From the NCBI GenBank assembly GCA_029168955.1, contig JAPDOI010000415.1:248001-312000 (forward strand): a stretch of DNA of 64,000 nucleotides, given 5' to 3'. The DNA is from Aplectana chamaeleonis (lineage: Eukaryota > Nematoda > Chromadorea > Rhabditida > Cosmocercidae). The position numbers and the translations under genes were made by a program. Below, piece by piece: positions 44,641 to 56,161 of the stretch; position 1 is the stretch's first letter; every line of letters begins with the position of its first letter. Below the pieces are notes generated by a model that saw only the letters and a list, made by a program, of their open reading frames with translations, did not search any database and had not been told where the DNA came from.

Positions 44641-44953
44641 GGCACCTGACTTAGAACTATTACCCTCAATTGGAACTGTCAGAATGCAGACATTTGTATT
44701 GGAGAAAAGAAGAAAAAGTGGAGCGGCAAACTCTGGTTCAATCAAAAAGGTAAGGTTTTTTGCCGTTTACCGACCGATTTGGAATTTTTTGCCGGTTGCC
44801 GAACTCTCCAAGTCTTTTTCCCCACATCCATGATCCTGGCTCTACAAAGCCGCTATGCAGCAATGAACTCGCTCTACTGGGAGTACAGCGGTTGTTTCTC
44901 CTTTTCGCCTGATTCAGGGGCTGAGCAGAGTGCCATCAGGCCGCGCCGCGCTC

Positions 44954-45424
44954 TTAAAGGCAGTGTTCACAAAGAAAAAGTTTCCCCTTTTTTAAGCTAA
45001 AACGTAAGCTTTGGATCCCTATAAGAAGATTAAGAACGAAAATGCGACGAAAAACGGCCGGTAAGTGGGTGAAAATCTCGTGGGCCAGCCGACCCATTGG
45101 GCCACTCCGCCCACGTCCTATAACAGTTTCCCTGAATTTGTGGTTAAATGAGCGATGGTTTCCGATCAAAAGCCCCGCTCTTCCCTTCATTCTCAACGTC
45201 TCTCTTTACTCAGGTCAGCTAGCGCACATCGACTTCAAAAAATGAGAGTTACAAGCCTCGGACAACTCGTCCACAATTTTCCCTCGCTGAATTTCGAGGG
45301 GCCATAACTCCGTTTCCAGAGGGTCTTGTACTATTCCAGGGGCATCATTGGAATCACCATGGGACCGTTTCCAAGATAGGCGGAAAAACAGAAAAACGAC
45401 TTTTATCGTGAACACTGCCTTTAA
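44954..45424. mobile_element. TTAA MITE, family 1
   Basis: TTAAAGGCAGTGTTCACAAA (44954) and ATCGTGAACACTGCCTTTAA (to 45424). 471 bp. The interior (GTGAAAATCTCGTGGGCCAG, AGTTACAAGCCTCGGACAAC) is shared with 48042-48524. 45425-46690 downstream has no gene. Confidence 0.85.
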
Positions 45425-46699
45425 GTATATCGCTCTGCTTACAACCATCCCCCACTTATGTTGAATACCGGACGAATTCAGCCGACTGCTTTCATAGGCA
45501 GCGCGAAACGGGGAATTTTCGGCGAGAACGGTGAAAAATTGAAAATTGTATATTTCAGTGACATCGCATGTTGGGTGCTGTCCATTAGGGAATACTTATA
45601 TAGACTCGGGACATTATCGAATTTTCACTGTAGCCCATTAATACCATTTGAAGTAGAAATTTTCACCCCGGCCGTTCAGTTTGGTCTGTTATTCAAGTAA
45701 TTTGAACACGAATCTGCTGTCCGTTTCAAGAGTAACAGTGGGCCAAGGCATAAATGTAGTCATAGGTGGAGGCCACAATTGTGCCCGTTACCTGACGTGT
45801 AGAGTCTGTTTGGTAAAGCCTTGAATTCAAATTTTATCCATTAATTTATGTTTTATGTTTATTTATGTTGATTTTTTATTTATGTTTGTTCAGCATATCA
45901 CAAGAGTTTCAACAGAAACGTTCCCCGTTACGTTGAACTTTACCTAATTTTGGTGGTTTTCTGGCGTTTTCCCAGTGAGCTATAAGTTCCCGTAAAAAAA
46001 ACAGAAAGCGCACGAAGCTTTTTTTCAAAACAATTTGATCACCTGAATTTTTCCTCTTCCAGCAGTCTCAAAATACATGAAATACCTGGTTAATTAATTA
46101 TCCCCACCGTTGGAAAAAAAAAGATTCTTCTCGTTTCCAGCATGATGATGCCAAGGTCTGCAACATGTTAAGGACATACCACCGATAGTCCGAACAGTGC
46201 ACTTCATAACTATAAAGGCATACTATTTTTTAAGGTTTACTGGAGCGATAGATAGTTCCGGGCCCCCTTTACACATTTGGCGACTTATTCCCTTGCGTAT
46301 TTTGTTTTTAAAACTTTTTCTCGGAATTTTTGCTTTTGAACAATCTATTTTATCAATTTCTGAAGCACTTCATTGTTTAAATTTGTTTTATACGCTGCAG
46401 TTCTCCCGTGTCTGAGGTTTCGAGGTAAAAAGCAGGCGTTTCGCGGCAATTGTAAGAAAGTAAGCAATTTTTGAAGACATCAAGGAATCAGATGGACAAG
46501 CGAGATTGAAAGACTGATTCAATTCTAGATTCGTCGTATAGTCGTTGTTCGATAGGATTTTTAAGTTCTCGATTAAAGTTAGTCGTCTTTCAAGTATTCC
46601 TTTGTTTTTAAATATTATTTTGCTTTGAACAGGTGTTGTATTTGCGAAAGCTTCATACTACGAATGTTCGTTATTTTCCTGTGTTTTTTATTAATATTT

Positions 46700-47030
46700 A
46701 TTGAGTAGATCACCAAAGTTCCAGGGTGATTGACAGGTGTTTCGGGACAAATGGGAAGTTTTTAGCTGCAAACCCGCTTTTTTAAATAAGTTAACGAGGT
46801 GACACCCTGTAGACCTGCTGTTGGCAACCTGGATTTCAGCGCGTTTGCTGTTTATGGCTGTTAAAAGGGATGCAGATGGCTGGAGAGTCAAAAACGGTAA
46901 ATGCGACCAGACAGGGTAAAACCGGACTGGTATTTCGCGGCAACCATCCCCATTTTCAGGTAGCTAATGGAGGCAGTTCTTGAGATGGGCTCTGTAGTCC
47001 TGCTGTTGACTATCAGGACTGTATGAGGTT
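46700..47030. repeat. Stretch with repeated TTTCGCGGCAA motif
   Basis: GACAGGTGTTTCGGGACAA (46731), CTGGTATTTCGCGGCAA (46929) and shared CTGTAGACCTGCTGTTG / CTGTAGTCCTGCTGTTG phrases 190 bp apart suggest two diverged units of one repeat. Related fragments lie at 8290, 46433 and 48690. Confidence 0.5.
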
Positions 47031-47154
47031 CTGCAAAAAAATGAGCTCGCTCACTGCCAATCAACGGGAAATGGACCTTTGGGCGGCCAAAAGCGTTGGC
47101 CGCGAATATCTATAGTCTCTCCCGAAGAGACTGCCCGCCCATTATACTTAGTAT

Positions 47155-47400
47155 CCGAATCACTCCTTTTCGGATATCCGACCGGATATCCGAGATTCGG
47201 ATAATCCGATATCTGCAAATTCGAAGAAGCTCATTATCTGAATCGAACCAATATCCGGGAAATTTAAAATCGGCATTATCTGAATCGAACCATTATCCGA
47301 AGGGTCGGAAGTTCGGATAAAATTCGGATAAAATCGGATAAAATTCGGGTAAAATTTCGGATAAAATTGGATGATTTTTGGATAAGATCATATAAAATTG
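47155..47400. repeat. CGGATATCCG / CGGATAAAAT array
   Basis: Two TATCTGAATCGAACCA(T/A)TATCCG units (47235 and 47275), followed by about six CGGATAAAAT-like 10-13-bp units (47312-47372). The same words recur at 47835-47940. Low-complexity repeat element. Confidence 0.7.
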
Positions 47401-48041
47401 TATTACGCCACGCCCATTTTTCCGTGCCGCCTTCTATTTAGTAAATCAACCCAGGGTTTTGCTCCTCTTTCCGAAATCGAAAGAGTCGTTGCGGCGCAGA
47501 AAAGTGGGCGTGGTCAAGTGAGATTACCAAGTGGCTAGTTATTCAGTGTAGAAGTTTTTTGGAAAAATGCTTTGCGTACTTTTCACTTGCTAGTTGTCCT
47601 GAAAACCTGTGTTGGGATAACACTGTGCTTCCCAACGACGGCATAGTAACTGAAGATTTGTTTTCACATTTTTTGTAATATGCGTGTATGAAGATTGAAG
47701 TTTGTATGTGAACATGCTGCAAATGCAATGAAGTACTACTGTTTGTTCAATTATGGATGTTTTTAAAGGCTTGCCTTGAGTGCCTGGTTTATTTTTCACC
47801 GTTTTGCCTCAACTTGGTTCCGGAATTAACCAAAGTTATCCGAAATTATCCGACCGGATATCCGTATCTGTATCACTGGAAAAATGGCATTATTCGAATC
47901 GATCCATTATCCAAAGAATTATCTTCGGATAACAAGTATACCGCCCATGAGGTTGCCGTGCGTGCCGAGCGGCATGCAGGAAGGCATTTTACGGAAATGC
48001 AAACCAATCAAAGGGGGTTTAGACCAAGAGTGAATAATATT

Positions 48042-48524
48042 CTAAAGGCAGTGTTCACGATTAAGCAATGTCTGATTCTTTCGTGGAATCGGCTGCTGCA
48101 GGGCCTAGCGGAACCCTAACGTTGAAAAAACTAAGAAGAATGAGCGGTCCCCTACGGCCCCAAGGTTGGACACCCATCAGCTCGTCACACCCCAGATGCA
48201 CTTTCCACGCCCACCGACGTGAACAAATGAATGCTCGAGATTGTGAGATGAGCTATGGTTTCCAATCAATAGCCCCGTTCTTCCCTTCATTCTCAACTCC
48301 TCTCTTTACTCAGGTCGGCTCGCATACATTGGCCGCGAAAGACGGAAGTTACAAGCCTCGGACAACTCGTCCACCATTTTCCCTAGCTCAATTTTCGAGG
48401 GAACATAATTCCGTTCCTAGAAGGTCTTGTACGATTCCAAAAACATCATTGGAATCAGCATGGGACCGTCTTCAAGATAGGTGGAGAAGCAGAAAAAGAT
48501 CCTTATCGTAAACACTGCCTTTAA
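48042..48524. mobile_element. TTAA MITE, family 1
   Basis: CTAAAGGCAGTGTTCACGAT (left TTAA mutated to CTAA) and ATCGTAAACACTGCCTTTAA (right end 48524). 483 bp. The 147-codon plus-strand frame across it has no gene structure. 48525-49250 holds nothing recognised. Confidence 0.82.
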
Positions 48525-49251
48525 CCAGCCGTTTGCAACCGTGAAATGCTTTCGAGACGGCCACTTCATACGCACGCCCAACGCGTAGACGGAGAGTCTC
48601 TTCTGAACAGAATTTAGGTATAGTTTTCGCTACGACAGACACATGTGCTAGTCTTTCTGAGGGTTTTACCTGGAGTCATTTTCAGGAACGACATCCTATC
48701 GACCTGTTGTTGACAACTTAGATCTGCTCAGCAAACGTGTTTGCCAAAACACGAAAATATTAACGCAAAAAATAGGATCGATTCATATATTTTTCTGACG
48801 CTCTCACGCTTAGACTACGCCATCAGTCGGTGTCATCTATGAGATTTTTTCGACTTCCATTATTTAAGAATCATGAATGATTTTTCTCAAATAAAACTCA
48901 ACTACAACAGATCGCTCATCCGAAAAATTGGAATTGTTTTATTTATTTAGTCTTCTTCCGATTTTTTCTTTATTTACCCAAACCCTTACTTTTTTGTTTT
49001 TTGTGTCTTTTTCTCAGCTAACTTCAGGCTGAAGTGACAAACGACCATCCAAAGAAACTCGGCGGTTGTCAATGTGCGAGCTGTTACGGTCAAGGCAGCA
49101 TTCGAATTTAGGTGTTTTGGCTCGAGTTGCTGCTGCTTGAGATAAAAATTTCCGGTTTCGTGCTCTCTATAAGGCCTCTCAAAAGTTCAATGTAGTATTC
49201 AAGCGGTTTCAAACTACCAAAATAAAAATTATCGTGTTATAAATAGTGTAT

Positions 49252-50902
49252 TCCAGGGCTATGCGTTATAACGTTAACGTATTAACACATTAACAGGTTA
49301 ACGCTGTTTTTATTCTCGAAAATTAACAATTAACGCCTAACGAAAAAATCTTGAAATCATAATTTATAATTCGTTATTTGTCGTAGAATTATGACACCAG
49401 GATACTGCACGCGGTGCTGGGCGGCCAGTTTTGCTCAGAACCTCCCCCCCCCTAGGAGCGTGAGAAGGTCAAGTTTTGACCGTGTTCTACCCCTCCCCCT
49501 CCTCACCTAGAGCTGATGTGTTCAAACAGTGTTTATCTAGCAGGTTTGCATCTACTGTGTTTGATTGCAGTTCAATTACTCTTGTCGTATTAAATTGGTG
49601 AAGCTAGTGCTATGCGAAAAAAATGGGAATGTTTGCAAGGACGGACAGCGCCCATCGCATTTGTGTAGAGAGGGGCTTAAAGTGCAAAAGTGTATGTATA
49701 GTGCAGTCCAGCAAATTTCTCACATGTACTTATCAATGAGAAGAGGTCGTCGGAAGATCAATATGCATGAATCCCTATGCAAAACGCTCGTCACCGATTG
49801 GGCGAGAGCGGTTGTGCTGCCATGAGTTTCAAGCACATCGATCTTTGGCCAACCGCTTCTCCTTGGTAATTAGATGAGCAACTTTTGGTGGACTACGTTA
49901 TAACTGGTTACAGTCTGCGCTATGTAATAAAGTGCGGATGTTCGAGGGGGGAGGGGGAGTTCGATCCCGCTTGAAGTTTATAGTTATGCAAAGTACGGAT
50001 CACGATAGCAGGACATTTGGGTCGAGCGGGGTCTATTCACTCTTTGTATACACCTTCGCCATCTAGGATGAAGGGTGAGCACTGCTGCAGTGTATGGGCT
50101 CACACTTTCTCAGGTGTAGTCCCGCCGGAAGTCGACAATTTTGAAAACTGTGAGTCACGAGAGTAAAATATTTGAGTCAAGCATCGCTTGTTTATCCTGC
50201 ATACGAAATTTCACCGTCTGTGATCGACGCTGAAGGGCGCTACATTGTTCTTGAAAACGTCGAAAGAAAAACGTGCGTCTCCGAAAAAAGGTTTTCAAAA
50301 GGTTATAAGTTAAGTAGTAAACGAGTTATTTCAAAAAATCCTGGCTTTGAGAGACTACACTTGATACTCCATCGTCTGCGACCTTCTGCAGATCTGAAGA
50401 GTACCTTTTAAAAACATTAACCTATTGTGGGTTCTTCTCTAAAATGCACTGTGGGTCCACATCTGGCAAGGTAAGCACTGAGAAAACGCGAATATTGACG
50501 CAGAACCCACACCAGGAAAGTTTTCTCAAAGGGCACACTCCAGAGGTGCCGTACTCAGATATTCTTGGGGAAGTTCCCGAGGACAATAGACCTGATTTGG
50601 TCGTTATCACTCGGTCGAGGGGAGAGGAGCGAGACTTCCCCCGGAGGGGGACGTCTCGCCCCTCTCCCCTGAAATTATACACAAACGATAGGGCGTTCGA
50701 ATCAGTCAACTTGGGGGGAGAACAAGGGAAGTTCGCTTCACGGTGTTCCCATGGCCGTGGTGTTTTTCTTTTGAATGGTTTACCGAAATGCAAAATTAAC
50801 GTACATATTAACGCATTAACGGGTTAACGCGGTTTTTTTTTTCGAAAATTAACGATTAATGCTTAACGAAAAAAATAATTTTTATTAACGCACACCCCTG
50901 GT
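49252..50902. mobile_element. Possible hAT-like composite, CCAGGG ends with AACGTTAAC repeats
   Basis: CCAGGGCTATGCGTTATAAC at the left and, complemented, CCAGGGGTGTGCGTTAATAA at the right form inverted ends 1.65 kb apart. Next to each lies a same-direction block of GTTAACG-rich sequence ending CGAAAATTAAC..TTAACGAAAAAA. It could equally be two decayed copies of one short MITE. A hairpin GGGGAGAGG..CCTCTCCCC is at 50618-50668. No transposase. Confidence 0.5.
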
Positions 50903-51115
50903 GTATACCTCGCGCGATGTTCCATAGCGACAGTGTATATCAGCCATATCGATTTTCCACCACTATGCATGCTGAGCTGCTCCTCACGGCAAGTATAGAC
51001 CAACAAGAGAGGTGTCTATAGCGTTAATGCATCTGTAAGTTGGGTGGGGTTCCATAGTAAACCTGCGTACATACTATCCCGTGCCGAACTGCTTGCTTTA
51101 AAAAGGTTAAAAGCG
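50903..51115 (+). repeat. Dispersed repeat, copy 2
   Basis: Same-direction relative of 43228-43440. 51116-52560 contains only a small inverted repeat (TAAGCCTGAGAT..ATCTCAGGCTTA, 51963-52022) and a solitary ACGCACAGCCCTG end at 52319-52331. Confidence 0.65.
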
Positions 51116-52562
51116 TTTCTCAACCTTCACTCGAGGGTTTCCCTTCCCCTGAACAACACACCTTGTTTAGTGTCGTCTCTTACTCTCATTCTGCAAGAGA
51201 GTCTCACAGTCCAATATTTTTAAACTCTGGATATATAGATTTACATATATTTGTAGGCCATTGAGATTACGCAAATGAATATGTATGTTTGTACCTGCAT
51301 GTAAGAAAGTATTGCCTTTCAGTCTACCAGATTATGCAAGTATTCACCGTAAGAACCCAAAAAATTGCATAAATGCGCTCCTTGCGCTACGGAGATTGAG
51401 GCGATTAGCTCTATTTGATGAGCCACCAGCGCTCTGTGAAAGTCTTTGCTGAATAAGGAATATCGGCGATTCATTCAAAAACGGTTTTTCTGTTCTATTT
51501 GTACTTCAAATTTGAAGGGAAAAAATGATGCGAGAATAAAGAGAGGAGTTCAAATCATCCAATGAAGCAGATATGAACGAAAAATTTGGCATTCAGGACA
51601 GGCCAAAGTAGGCACGAAAGACAGCTGAGCGGGCTTGTCCGTGGGTGACCAAGGCGACCACACACAATATCTCGTAGATCATGGGCAGGGCCACATGTGA
51701 GCTGTTCAAAGCATTGCCTACCATAAGTGTTGTTGGAAGTCATAAGGCTCCTTCCCACATAATGGTAATCCATGAAAAACCACCCATTAAAACCAACATT
51801 TCACACATTGTGTAGTTCCAACTGCTCGTCAAAATTGTGAAATGTTTCGCACCCACGTTGGATCTTAAAAAATCCTGACGTGTGAATTTTGCTTCATGCC
51901 CCCATTATGTGTAATTGTCCCGAATAAACTTTTTTTTCAGGAAAGCTGGACGCGATCACGTGTAAGCCTGAGATCATAATTCCCCGCGACCAGCGAAAGC
52001 AACTGTGCATCTCAGGCTTATCGATTTTCGATCGATATTCATGGTAAACATTGGGTCGCGTCGTTCGTTGCTGGAAGTACGGTCTTGGCCGAAAACTCGC
52101 TCATATTGATACGCGTACTGTTAACAAAGCGGCGGAGGCGGACGCGAACGGCGTCATTGACTACGCCAAATACACTGAAGCGCATGAGGGACAATTCGAT
52201 GCGGATTGAAACATTCATTGATTATTTATTCATTTATTTACATATTTATTATTTAAATATTTAGAACCGAAACTTTGTGAATCGTAAATTGTAAAAAAAA
52301 CTCCTATAATTTGTTGTTACGCACAGCCCTGACTCGTATTCAGGACGCCGAAATAATTCCATTGGACTAAAAAGGCACCTCTAGACTTCAGTGGTATAAG
52401 TTATTAATAGTAAAATGGTTCTGGTGTGCAATTTTTTTTTTGGTTATTCAATCACTGAAGTTCCCCGCGCCTACGTATACCGATCAAAATCTTTGCGGCG
52501 CTTAATGATGAAGTTCCTCTAACTAAAGAGTGATTATTCGAGATTATCCAAGATTACGACCG

Positions 52563-52611
52563 GCGGACTATAATATCAAATTTAACCCCTGAGGTTGGAC
52601 TGTGCCTTTAA
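52563..52611. mobile_element. Right-end fragment of TTAA MITE subfamily 2
   Basis: TATAATATCAAATTTAACCCCTGAGGTTGGACTG-type sequence ending TGCCTTTAA, matching 11478-11521. The left end is not found with confidence. Confidence 0.6.
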
Positions 52612-53264
52612 GCACTGGGATATCGCGAATATGAGTGGACTAGACGAGTCCATAGTTTTTCGTAGAAAGATCTAACACGGGTATATCGTACGGGGCAGGC
52701 CAATTTTACCGTATAGAAGCGTTTGTTCAAAATCGTTCCCTATTGTGGTGCGCGCGAAGCGCGCACCGGATTTGGTTTTGAATCGGCAACGCGCGCAACC
52801 CATTTTTCGAAATATAAGTTCAGGCTCAAGGTAGAAATTAGCTCTAAATTGCATTGAAAAGAGCGCAAAAAGTTGTATATAGTGCCCAAAGATGGTTTGG
52901 AATGGTTTCCTAGAATTTGAACAAATTTTGAAAAACCGCAATTTTTCTCTGTTAATCTCCTTTTTTCAGGCGGCGTTCACGATCTTGTGCTACCAGATAA
53001 AATTGAGCTAGGGAGCTCGTTTTTGAATAGAAGGGTGGAAATGGATGCAGGTCGCTCCTATTCCAATTTGAACTTGATACCTTTACTTTGAAGGGTACCT
53101 CAAAATCGTGGGTTAACATACTAAATTAGCCGTGGAGCACGAAAACTCCTTTTTTCTGCTACGGCTCTGGAGACCGGGGTGTGTGGGTGAATACGCAGCC
53201 AATCAACACAGTTCGTCGAAGGTAAGTGTTGAACTTGTCTTCAATTCGTATTCATGACACGTCA

Positions 53265-53625
53265 CCGATCGATAATCAATATTATCGATTTTCGTGCTTT
53301 TTGCACATAATGCGGCAAACAGTGGTGATTGCTTTTGGGATTGGTTTTCTTGGTTAAGGAATTTTGCTCATCAGTCATTATCGATAAATACCGATCAATA
53401 ATATTGGTTTTTCGCCTATTGCACAAAATGCCGTAATGATTTTTGATTGTTTATGGCTCTAAGTTATTCGTTTGAGAAATTCTTCTCATCACGCAAGATC
53501 AAATATTAATGATCAATAATATCGATTTTTCACATTTTGCACCAAATGCAGCAAGGAGTTTTACTTTTTATGGTTGTAAGTCACAGGTTTCAAAATTTGT
53601 ACTCATGCGACAATATCGTCTGTTA
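53265..53625. repeat. About 120-bp tandem repeat, three diverged copies
   Basis: ATCAATA(A/T)TATCGATTTT recurs near 53272, 53394 and 53512, each followed by TTTGCAC(A/C)AAATGC and, in the later copies, TTTATGG(C/T)T. 52612-53264 shows nothing else. Confidence 0.65.
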
Positions 53626-53679
53626 GATGTTTCATCATTCCAAAATGGAAATCGTTCAGCAAAATTGAAGTCAGAAAGA

Positions 53680-54235
53680 GAACCGTTGGTAAAAATATGT
53701 GAAATTTCTGAAAATTTAGCTTCCTGGCAAAGGTAACGATTTTGTAATGGTGGAAAAAAAGTTTCAGAAATATCTTGAAATATCTTAAAAAATGATTCGG
53801 TGTAAAATAGCCTGGAGTAATAAAAAAGCTAGGAAATGAAAAGAATCAACCAAAAATGCGATTTGGTGGTCGATCATTTCACAAGCTTTTCCGGTAAACT
53901 TATCAAAACAAAATCTAGCGCGCAACGAAAACATTAAGCCATTTTCGAAAGCTGTATCAAGGGAATCAGCATAGGTCAAGCTAGGTGAACTCCATTCCAT
54001 ATCGTGCTCGATTTCGTTTTGATAAGTTTAACGGAGAAGCTTGTGAAGTGATCGACCACCAAACCGTATTTTTTGGTTATTTCACTTCGTTTCCTAGCTT
54101 TTTTATTACTCCATGCTATTTTACGCCATATCATTTTTAAAAATATTTAAAGACATTTTTGGAACTATTTTGACCATTACCAAATCGCTACTTTTTCCAG
54201 GAAGCTAAGTTTTCAGAAATTCGTTTCTGTTTTAT
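53680..54235. mobile_element. Foldback element with about 240-bp arms
   Basis: TTTCTGAAAATTTAGCTTCC (53704) is mirrored by GGAAGCTAAGTTTTCAGAAA (54201). AATAAAAAAGCTAGGAAATG and TGGTGGTCGATCATTTCACA likewise pair with their complements. Centre near 53955. No coding. Confidence 0.8.
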
Positions 54236-54340
54236 TTACGCATGCCCTAACAAAGTTGAAATTGACATGATCTGAGATGCCGCGATTAATCAGATCTGGT
54301 TGTACCAACGCACGCCAGGAGTTTTATTTACAAGTAACCA

Positions 54341-54775
54341 TTAAAGGCGGTGGTCGCGCAGAGAAAAGTTGCTGAGAAAGCAATAAAATCATATTCGTTC
54401 CCAAACGTATAAGAGACCGTTAAGGTTATGGGGCAAAAAAACGAGGTAGAACTGGAGTTATTAAGTTCCTAAGTTGATGATTCGTGCACACGTGCACAGC
54501 TCAGCCCAGATTGAGAGCCTCCTGTGCGTATAGTCAAAATTCATTGACATTCACGGGCCTAATTAACTGCTAATTTAGCTAACAAAAACTGCTGAACAAT
54601 AAAAAATACTTCATTCAACAACATAAAAAAGCACTTCATTCCTTGTTTTAATTAGGTGATTTAAGGAATAGTCGAGCATACCAGTCTGAAAGCCGCTGTT
54701 CATTGGTTAAATTCAATTACAAGTCAGCTGATGTTCTTAATATTAGGGATCATCTGTGCCGATGATGTCTCAGAG
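54341..54775. mobile_element. Decayed TTAA MITE
   Basis: TTAAAGGCGGTGGTCGCG at the left. The interior matches the reverse complement of 18540-18840 (TGTGCACACGTGCAC words, CAGCTGATGTTCTTAATAT). The right end is not preserved. Confidence 0.6.
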
Positions 54776-54819
54776 GATCGCGGGGTCGTAATGAAGAACT
54801 TCTAGGCTTTCACCTCGAC

Positions 54820-55390
54820 GAGGATAGCGAGGGCAGCACGTGTTGCCTTTGTGCCACTTTAAGCAGCACGTGCTGCCCTCGCCCTCCATTTGTCGCCTCA
54901 GCTGCTGCTCTTTTTTGTGGCAATCGTAGTGTGGTAACATTGCTCAAAGTGGTCCATTTGGATAGCCACGAGCATATTTACAGTCAACATGGGGAGTTTT
55001 TCGTTTTGAGCATACACATACATATAGACATCTGATTAGTTATACGTCAATTCACCATTTCTCTTTTTTCCCCAAGCAAGGTGTACAAAATTTAACCAGT
55101 CGCTTGATCTTCATCTGGGACGATCGTAGGCTCTCAAGAAGCACAACTAGCTCCCACTTCTTTTAGAATAGCGAGAGCAGCATTTTAGAATAGCGAGAGC
55201 AGCACGAGGGGACGAGCTGCTGCTCGAGGAGCACGTGCTGCCCTCGTTTTCCAATCGTCGCCTCAGCTGTTGCTCTGTGTTGTGGCCAGCACCGTGTGGT
55301 AACACCGCTCAAAGTGTTCCCTTAGGTAACTGCGACCATACTTATGATCAACATGGAGAGTTGTTTCCTTTTGAGACCATGAACGTGCCC
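54820..55390. repeat. About 365-bp tandem duplication with CACGTG hairpins
   Basis: GCACGTGCTGCCCTCG at 54866 and 55231 anchors two units sharing GTCGCCTCAGCTG(C/T)TGCTC, GTGTGGTAACA..GCTCAAAGTG and CAACATGG(G/A)GAGTT. AGCGAGGGCAGCACGTG is also present inverted, making hairpins. Confidence 0.75.
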
Positions 55391-55454
55391 GTTCCCTGGG
55401 AAGTTGTATAGAGTTAAGAGTGCCAATCGATCTCCAGCCATATCACACGGAATA

Positions 55455-55640
55455 TCTCCAAGGCAGTGTCCACGATCGAAACAGTTCGGATTTCTAACGC
55501 AAATCGAAAGAATCGGGGCTCACTACATTAATAATGCTGAAAAAACGGCTAAGAACGATCACAAAACGCCCTATACGTCCCTAGGCTTGAATGTCCGCTC
55601 ACGCCACGCCCACTTCCTCAACAGCTACCGATAAAAGTGT
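55455..55640. mobile_element. TTAA-family fragment
   Basis: CCAAGGCAGTGTCCACGATC resembles the TTAAAGGCAGTGTTCACGAT terminus, and CGCCACGCCCAC downstream resembles family interiors. No right end seen. Confidence 0.5.
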
Positions 55641-56161
55641 CTGACGAAAAAACCGACTATAAGAAGACAACCGATCATCAAATGGGGTAAGTTTTGTTGA
55701 GCGGAGTGGATTGTAACCTCCTGTGAGTACTTTGTTACCCCTAATAAATTATACTAATACGTATATAAAGTTCATATGTATAGGAATATACATCAAGTAT
55801 GGACAATTACATGATCGCCAACTATACAATTACATTAGACCCTATCTTCAGAAAATTCATGGTAGGTTAATCAAAAGAGGTAAGGTAAGAAAGAGAAGTT
55901 GACAAAGTTCGTTTCGCCCCTGGCCTCAGACGAACTTTATCAAACAGCTCTGCCGGGGCTCCTCAGTGAGGAAGAGAACTGTCGATGAAAAAGAAGGATG
56001 AATACGAAAGCACGAGCCGAGCAGAGTGAAGTAGTGTTAGAAACGTTAGAAAGAGGTATTAGGGCAAGAAGCTATAGTATACTATCAATATCAGAATGAA
56101 GTCCATATGATCACAGTCCTTTTTTGACAGTATCAAACACCGACCTATCAACAGTGAAAAC

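Noticed and set aside
48068..48511. 147-codon plus-strand frame
   Set aside because: It lies entirely inside a TTAA MITE and related copies do not keep the frame.
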